Shown here: positions 59,423-64,000 of the stretch, piece after piece
Layout: each line of letters opens with the position of its first letter
Position numbering within the stretch: position 1 is the first letter of the stretch
Source of the DNA: Massilia aurea
GTDB lineage: Bacteria; Pseudomonadota; Gammaproteobacteria; Burkholderiales; Burkholderiaceae_D
DNA length: 64,000 nt
NCBI RefSeq assembly: GCF_024753205.1
Contig: NZ_JANUGZ010000002.1
Coordinates: forward strand, 1,054,001 to 1,118,000
Direction of reading: 5' to 3'
Notes under the pieces: generated by a model
The model's input: only the letters and a program-made list of their open reading frames with translations
The model's database searches: none
Told to the model about the DNA's origin: nothing
Translations under genes and position numbers: made by a program

Positions 59423-60494
59423 GGGTGTTTTTCCTGGTATTGAGTGTCAGGGTACGCACATTGTCGCCAGCGGCGATGCGCAGCAGCGCCAGCTCGTCGG
59501 GACTCAGGACCACGCTGCCCGCGCCCGGCACGGCGCGCGTGAGGATCATCCGGAAGTCGTCCAGGCGCGTGTTCGACACCAGCATGTGTTCGGTGTCGTG
59601 GGCGATGTCCTTGGGCGCACCCTCGACCACCTCGCCGGCGTCGATGGCCGGCAAGCCTTGCGCCGCCACGGCCAGCACGCTGTCGCGCACCGCGCGCAGT
59701 TCGGACACGCGGCCCTGCAGCACGGGACCGGCGTCGAAAATGTCGACATAGCCTTCGTAATACATGCCCTCTTGTTCGAGCAGACGGCGCGCCGGCTGGG
59801 TCGAGGTGTGCACCTTGCCGATGACATCGATCGCCGATTGCGGCAGGTAGTCGACATACAGCGGCTGGCGCGGCATCAGCTCGGCGATGAAGGATTTCTT
59901 GCCGATCGCGGTCAGGCCGTCGACGTGGTTGAAATCCATCTTGAAGAAGTGCCGGCCCAGGCCTTCGTAGAACGGCGAATCGCCGCCCTCGTCCTGGTAG
60001 CCGCGCATCTCGGCGATGATCTTTTCGGTAAACAGCTGCTGGAACTGGGCGATGAACAGGAAGCGGCTCTTGGAGAGCCACTTGCCATTGAAGCCCACGC
60101 GGTATTCAGGCAGCAAAAACAGCGAGCACAGTTCGGTCGAACCGGTGAGATCGTTCGACAGGTACAGCGTCTCCATGCGCGTGAAGACATTCAGTTCGCG
60201 GCTGCAGTGCACCAGCGTACCGATGCGGTAGTTGTAGAACGGCTCGGTCAGGCCCACTGCGCCCTTGATCGCGCAGACGCCGGCGATGCTGCCGTCCTGC
60301 GGCTGTTCGAGCACGAACATGTAGTCGCGCTGTTCGGGGCGGATGGTTTCGGCAAACGACGCCTCGGACGTGGCCAGGCGCTGGCCCAGCATCTCGGGAT
60401 CGGGCTTCAGCGTCGTCATGCCGCTGCCGGCCTGGTGCGCCATATTGATCAGGGCGTCCAGGTCGGACGTTTTGGCGGCGCGGATCACGAGCAT
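59415..60494 (-). CDS. aruG: Arginine N-succinyltransferase, beta-type subunit (AruG)
   Basis: 359 residues. It has an AstA-family acyl-CoA N-acyltransferase fold. MLVIRAAKTSDLDALINMAH, GIGRHFFKMDF-like GLGRHFFKMDFNHVDGLTAI, and FIAELMPRQPLYVDYLPQSA match the arginine/ornithine succinyltransferase signature. With AruF it forms the two-subunit enzyme that starts the pathway by succinylating arginine from succinyl-CoA. Its ATG overlaps the aruF stop by 10 bases. Confidence 0.94.
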   Translation of the reverse strand: MLVIRAAKTSDLDALINMAHQAGSGMTTLKPDPEMLGQRLATSEASFAETIRPEQRDYMFVLEQPQDGSIAGVCAIKGAVGLTEPFYNYRIGTLVHCSRELNVFTRMETLYLSNDLTGSTELCSLFLLPEYRVGFNGKWLSKSRFLFIAQFQQLFTEKIIAEMRGYQDEGGDSPFYEGLGRHFFKMDFNHVDGLTAIGKKSFIAELMPRQPLYVDYLPQSAIDVIGKVHTSTQPARRLLEQEGMYYEGYVDIFDAGPVLQGRVSELRAVRDSVLAVAAQGLPAIDAGEVVEGAPKDIAHDTEHMLVSNTRLDDFRMILTRAVPGAGSVVLSPDELALLRIAAGDNVRTLTLNTRKNTHG

Positions 60495-61537
60495 GATGCT
60501 TCTCCTTCGATGCGCAGGCAGACAACCTCGTCGCCCGCTGCGACGCCAAGCGCTTGCTGGACGTCGCGCGGCAGCGCGATCGTCGATGCGTGATCGAGCG
60601 GCGAAGAGTGCAGCGTCACGGCCCGGAAGCCGTTGTCGACGCTGGCGACGGCGTAGGCCACCGGCGCGCCGTGATTCGGCGACTCTTGTCCGGCAGCGGC
60701 CACGCGCAGGCGCTGCGAGGCACCGAACGAGCGCAGCGCGTTCTTGTGCGCCTGCAGGATCGGACCGCCGTCGAAGATGTCGATGTACTCGTCGGCTTCA
60801 AAACCTTCCTGCGCCAGCAGGTCGAAGGCCATCTGGCCACCCGGATGGATCTGGCCCAGCGCCGCCTGGGCATCGCCCGGCAGCAGCGGCACGTAGACGG
60901 GATAGTGCGGCATCAGTTCGACGATCAACGTGCGGTTGCGGGCGCCTTCGATCAGGCGCTCGGCTTCGAGAAAATCCATCTTGAAGAACTTGCGGCCCAG
61001 CGCATTCCAGAACGGCGACTGGCCATCGGCATCGACGCGCCCGGCCAGCGGCACGAAGAAGCGGTCACCAAAGCGGTGCGGCGCGAGCATCGCGTACAGC
61101 AGGCGCGCGCGCGACAGCAGCGCCGCCTCGACACCGGCGCTTTCACGGTTGCGGACAAAAAAGCCCGACAGGTGCGAGTAGGCAGTCAGCTCGGAGCACA
61201 ATGTGAGTGCGTGCACGTTGTGGCTGATGTTCAGGTCGCGCGAGACCTGCTGGATGACATCGTTGCGAAACGCGAAATAGGTGCCGTTCGAGCCGGCCGA
61301 TGCGTGGATGGCGGCAGTGCCGACGACCTCGCGCGAGCGCAGGTCTTCGAGCACGAACAGATACGATTCTTCGCTTGGAATATCGACTTGCGCGGCGAAC
61401 GAGGCGAGCGAGCGCTCGACGGCGGCATTGATGCCTTCGCGCGTGCGCGGGAGCGTATGCACCCCCGGCATCGAAATAGCGGCCATCGCTTCGAGCGCGC
61501 CGATATCCGCGCGATCTACCGGACGGACAACATACAT
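60485..61537 (-). CDS. aruF: Arginine/ornithine N-succinyltransferase, alpha-type subunit (AruF)
   Basis: 350 residues. It is homologous to its downstream partner AruG (shared LGRKFFKMDFLEAERLIEGA, LIVELMPHYPVYVPLLPGDA and EYIDIFDGGPILQAHK). MYVVRPVDRADIGALEAMAA is the typical AruF start. AGGGAGACCAC precedes the ATG. Having both F and G genes is the Pseudomonas-type arrangement; enterobacteria have a single astA. Confidence 0.94.
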   Translation of the reverse strand: MYVVRPVDRADIGALEAMAAISMPGVHTLPRTREGINAAVERSLASFAAQVDIPSEESYLFVLEDLRSREVVGTAAIHASAGSNGTYFAFRNDVIQQVSRDLNISHNVHALTLCSELTAYSHLSGFFVRNRESAGVEAALLSRARLLYAMLAPHRFGDRFFVPLAGRVDADGQSPFWNALGRKFFKMDFLEAERLIEGARNRTLIVELMPHYPVYVPLLPGDAQAALGQIHPGGQMAFDLLAQEGFEADEYIDIFDGGPILQAHKNALRSFGASQRLRVAAAGQESPNHGAPVAYAVASVDNGFRAVTLHSSPLDHASTIALPRDVQQALGVAAGDEVVCLRIEGEASCS

Positions 61538-61605
61538 GTGGTCTCCCTGTGGGTCAGTGCGTGCGGCCGGCCACCCCGTTCAAGGCGACCGGCGGGTCCG
61601 ATGCA

Positions 61606-62907
61606 TCAGGCGGCGTCGGGTGCAGGCACGGGTGCCTCTTTGCGTGGCGCCGCAGGTTCGTCGATGGCGTCAGCCAAAAATTCGGCCACGGCGGCGCGCA
61701 TGATGCGGTTCGCTTCAGCGATCTGCGCGTCCGAGACGATCAGCGCCGGCGCCAGGCGCACGACGTCCGGACCGGCGATCAGGAGCATCAGGCCCATCTT
61801 CTCGGCGATCTTGGTGAAGTCCTTCGAGCGGCCTTTCGACGTTTCCGCCATCGGCAGGCCCAGGAGCAGGCCCATGCCGCGTGGCTGGCCAAACACTTGC
61901 GGGAAGTCCGCCGCCAGTTGCAACAGGTTCGTCATGATGGCCACGTTGGCTTCTTTCACGCGCGCCAGGAAGGCCGGCTGGTTGATGATCTCCAGGACCT
62001 TGAGGGCGACGGTGGTGGCCAGCGGGTTGCCGCCGTAGGTCGTGCCGTGGCTGCCCACGCCCAGGTGCTGGGCGATTTCGGTGGTGGTGAGCATCGCGCC
62101 GATCGGGTAGCCGTTGCCCAGCGCCTTGGCCGACGTCAGGACGTCCGGCTTGACGTTCATCTGCTCGTAGGCGAACAGCGTGCCGGTGCGGCCCATGCCC
62201 GACTGGACTTCGTCGAAGATCAGCAGCGCGCCGGTCTGGTCGCACAGCTCGCGCAGCGCTTTCAGGTAGTCAGGATTGCCGGGAATGACGCCGCCCTCGC
62301 CCTGGATCGGCTCGACGATCACGGCCGCGACATCATCGGTAATCGCGGCGCGCGCGGCCTCGATGTCGTTGTACGGGATGTGGCTCAGTTCCGGTGGCAG
62401 CGGCTCGAAGCCTTCGGTGTACTTCGACTGGCCGCCGACCGACACGGTAAACAGCGTGCGGCCGTGGAACGAGGCCAGGCACGACACGATGCGCGACTTG
62501 TGCGGACCGAACTTGGTGTGCGCGTATTTACGGGCGAGCTTGAGGGCCGCTTCGTTGGCTTCGGCGCCCGAGTTGCAGAAAAACGCGCGCTCGGCGAACG
62601 TCGCTTCGGTCAGCGCACTGGCCAGACGCAGCACCGGCTCGTTGGTGTAGCCGTTGCCGAGGTGCCAGAGGGTGTTGAGCTGCTTGGTCAGCGCTTCGTT
62701 CACTTCAGGATGGGCGTGGCCCAGCGAGGTGACGGCGATGCCCGAGGTGAAGTCCAGATACTGCTTGCCTTCCTGGTCCCACAGGTCCAGGCCCGATGCG
62801 CGCACCGGCACCATGGCGGCCGGGGCGTAGGTCGGGACCAGGACGTCGTCGAAGGTCTGGCGGGTGACAGACCGCGTGGCGATACCCGAGTCGAGCTGAG
62901 CGTTCAT
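61606..62907 (-). CDS. astC: Succinylornithine/acetylornithine aminotransferase
   Basis: 433 residues. It is a class III PLP aminotransferase that converts succinylornithine to succinylglutamate semialdehyde. LDFTSGIAVTSLGHAHPEVN, NSGAEANEAALKLARKYAHT, FDEVQSGMGRTGTLFAYEQM and the PLP Lys in TSAKALGNGYPIGAM are present. The start is the ATG at 62907 behind GAGGAAAAAGCC. A Pro/Ala tail follows the fold. It is the first structural gene of the operon, with a promoter region at 62940-63011. Overlap with arginine-biosynthesis ArgD function is possible. Confidence 0.92.
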   Translation of the reverse strand: MNAQLDSGIATRSVTRQTFDDVLVPTYAPAAMVPVRASGLDLWDQEGKQYLDFTSGIAVTSLGHAHPEVNEALTKQLNTLWHLGNGYTNEPVLRLASALTEATFAERAFFCNSGAEANEAALKLARKYAHTKFGPHKSRIVSCLASFHGRTLFTVSVGGQSKYTEGFEPLPPELSHIPYNDIEAARAAITDDVAAVIVEPIQGEGGVIPGNPDYLKALRELCDQTGALLIFDEVQSGMGRTGTLFAYEQMNVKPDVLTSAKALGNGYPIGAMLTTTEIAQHLGVGSHGTTYGGNPLATTVALKVLEIINQPAFLARVKEANVAIMTNLLQLAADFPQVFGQPRGMGLLLGLPMAETSKGRSKDFTKIAEKMGLMLLIAGPDVVRLAPALIVSDAQIAEANRIMRAAVAEFLADAIDEPAAPRKEAPVPAPDAA

Positions 62908-62939
62908 GGCTTTTTCCTCATCCAATCAATGTAAATGGC

Positions 62940-63011
62940 GCGGGACAAGTCTCCCGCATGATCAATTCATTATAGAAACGCTGGCCGACAACTTCTTTTA
63001 GAAGTGCGACA
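62940..63011 (-). promoter_or_regulatory. ast/aru operon promoter with ArgR-type direct repeat
   Basis: On the minus strand two half-sites lie 21 bp apart in direct repeat: TGTCGC (63006-63011) then N8-AA-N5 then TGTCGG (62985-62990). This matches the TGTCGC-N8-AA pattern known for Pseudomonas ArgR (AraC family). The second half-site covers the -35 region of a perfect -10 TATAAT (62969-62974), the geometry of an activator-dependent promoter. A dyad ACTTCT-TTT-AGAAGT (62991-63005) sits between the half-sites. A hairpin GCGGGA/TCCCGC (62940-62957) lies in the leader. Confidence 0.75.
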
Positions 63012-63043
63012 GGCATTTTCATTTTTGACGCTACCGGACGGCG

Positions 63044-63982
63044 CTATTGCGCCAGCTTCCGCTGCCGCTCTTCGCGCGGCGTATTGCCGAACAGGGCCCC
63101 GAACGCCGTCGAAAAGTGCGAGCCGGACGAAAATCCGCACATCAGCCCCACCTGGACGATCGAGTGATTGGTGTCGAGCAGGAGCTGGCGCGAGCGGCGC
63201 AGGCGCAGTTCGAGGTAGTAGCGCGATGGCAGGCTGCCCAGGTATTGTTTGAACAGGCGCTCGAGCTGGCGCCGCGAAATACCGGCCAGCTGCGCGATCT
63301 CGTCGGTGGACAGCGGCTCTTCGATATTGGCTTCCATCAGCGCCACCGCCTCGGACAGTTTCGGTTGCAGCGCGCCGAAGCGGGCCTGCAGCGCCACGCG
63401 CTGGCGCTCGTCCGGGCCGCGTACGCGGTCGATGCAGAGGGTTTCTTTCACCTGTGCCTGGACGGTCGCGCCAAACAGCAGATCGACCAGCGTCAGCGCG
63501 AAGTCGATACTGGCCGCGCCGCCGCAGCAGGTGAGGCGGTTGGCGTCGAATTCGTACAGGTTGGGAGTGAGCAGGGCCTGCTCGGCCTGGGCATTGACGT
63601 CAGGGTACAGCGCCCACGGCAGCGCGGTGCGCACGCCCTGCAGGACGCCGGCATCGGCCAGCCACAGCACGCCGGCGCCGACGCCGCCCCAGAACGGCGC
63701 GGCGCGGCAGCGCTCGACCAGCGCGCGCAGATTGGCCGGACGCAGCGCTGCTTCGGCCTCGTCGGCCACCAGCAGCACGAGGTGCCAGTGACGCTGGGCG
63801 TCGCCCATGAATTTGTCGGGACTGCGCACGTCGACGTGCAGACGCTCGGGCCCAAGCACCTTGGCAGCCAGCCGCAGCGGCTGGTACAGCCCGGACCAGG
63901 TCAGCGCGTCCGGCTCGCCGGCATTGACCAAGAGCACGCGCAGCAGCCGCTCCTGGGTCAGCAGGGACAGGTCAGGCTGCAT
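63044..63982 (-). CDS. argR: ArgR-type AraC/GlxA-family regulator of arginine catabolism
   Basis: 312 residues. An N-terminal DJ-1/GATase-like sensor domain (about 15-200; LRVLLVNAGEPDALTWSGLY, GAGVLWLADAGVLQG) lacks the usual nucleophile elbow. A C-terminal AraC double helix-turn-helix follows (about 215-310; TDEIAQLAGISRRQLERLFK, then QYLGSLPSRYYLELRLRRSR and VGLMCGFSSGSHFSTAFGAL). This architecture and its place directly upstream of astC match Pseudomonas ArgR, which activates the aru operon and gdhB in response to arginine. It is unrelated to the E. coli ArgR repressor. Confidence 0.88.
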   Translation of the reverse strand: MQPDLSLLTQERLLRVLLVNAGEPDALTWSGLYQPLRLAAKVLGPERLHVDVRSPDKFMGDAQRHWHLVLLVADEAEAALRPANLRALVERCRAAPFWGGVGAGVLWLADAGVLQGVRTALPWALYPDVNAQAEQALLTPNLYEFDANRLTCCGGAASIDFALTLVDLLFGATVQAQVKETLCIDRVRGPDERQRVALQARFGALQPKLSEAVALMEANIEEPLSTDEIAQLAGISRRQLERLFKQYLGSLPSRYYLELRLRRSRQLLLDTNHSIVQVGLMCGFSSGSHFSTAFGALFGNTPREERQRKLAQ

Positions 63983-64000
63983 CGCGGCGGATGGTCAGGG

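Overview
The window is a 64 kb piece of a high-GC beta-proteobacterial chromosome. It most resembles Oxalobacteraceae (Massilia/Telluria-like Burkholderiales). That placement rests on gene content and synteny: bamE next to fur, the lptD-surA-pdxA-rsmA cluster, an amgK-murU cell-wall recycling pair, and an aru-type arginine succinyltransferase operon. It is an impression, not a database result. Almost all of it is ordinary housekeeping chromosome. I see no prophage, integron, CRISPR array, rRNA or tRNA.

Layout. 1-6.3 kb: leuS (cut by the window edge), a barstar-like gene coupled to dapB, bamE divergent from fur, hrcA and a HAD phosphatase. 6.5-7.7 kb: two tandem paralogous lipoproteins. 8-13.8 kb: the outer-membrane biogenesis operon lptD-surA-pdxA-rsmA, with a 108-bp palindrome between lptD and surA. 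13.9-18.2 kb: the tightly overlapping amgK-murU-pepP-ubiH-like operon. 18.2-19.8 kb: a DJ-1/PfpI gene with its TetR regulator, each behind the same operator and lying between inverted REP-type ends. 19.8-22.8 kb: the three-subunit transhydrogenase pntAA-pntAB-pntB. 23-24.6 kb: nudJ-mnmA. 24.6-27.7 kb: a signalling cluster (GAF-degenerate GGDEF-EAL protein, divergent HTH-GAF protein, receiver without its phospho-acceptor Asp). 29.4-33 kb: iron genes (feoA, feoB, a Cys-rich small protein, bfd, bfr) with Fur-box-like sites. 33-41 kb: sugar kinase, GST, purB, TonB receptor, frameshifted cytochrome b561 with two YceI genes. 40-46 kb: a glycine-zipper repeat protein, GlsB-like protein, cardiolipin synthase and S46 peptidase. 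46-50.5 kb: CAT-like acetyltransferase, amino-acid permease, GIN-domain lipoprotein and OYE-family oxidoreductase. 50.8-64 kb: the complete arginine succinyltransferase pathway, with a 1568-residue NAD-glutamate dehydrogenase embedded in the operon and an ArgR-type AraC regulator directly upstream.

How the genes work together. The ast/aru genes convert arginine to glutamate and succinate. The embedded gdhB sends that glutamate to 2-oxoglutarate, and an ArgR-like direct repeat overlaps the promoter. Fur, the Feo transporter and Bfd/Bfr form an uptake, storage and release set for iron. AmgK and MurU recycle MurNAc to UDP-MurNAc.

The most unusual material is non-coding: two families of REP/REPIN-like inverted repeats, one of which flanks the DJ-1/TetR cassette and also supplies the stop codon of the CAT-like gene, and the 108-bp palindrome inside the lptD-surA operon.
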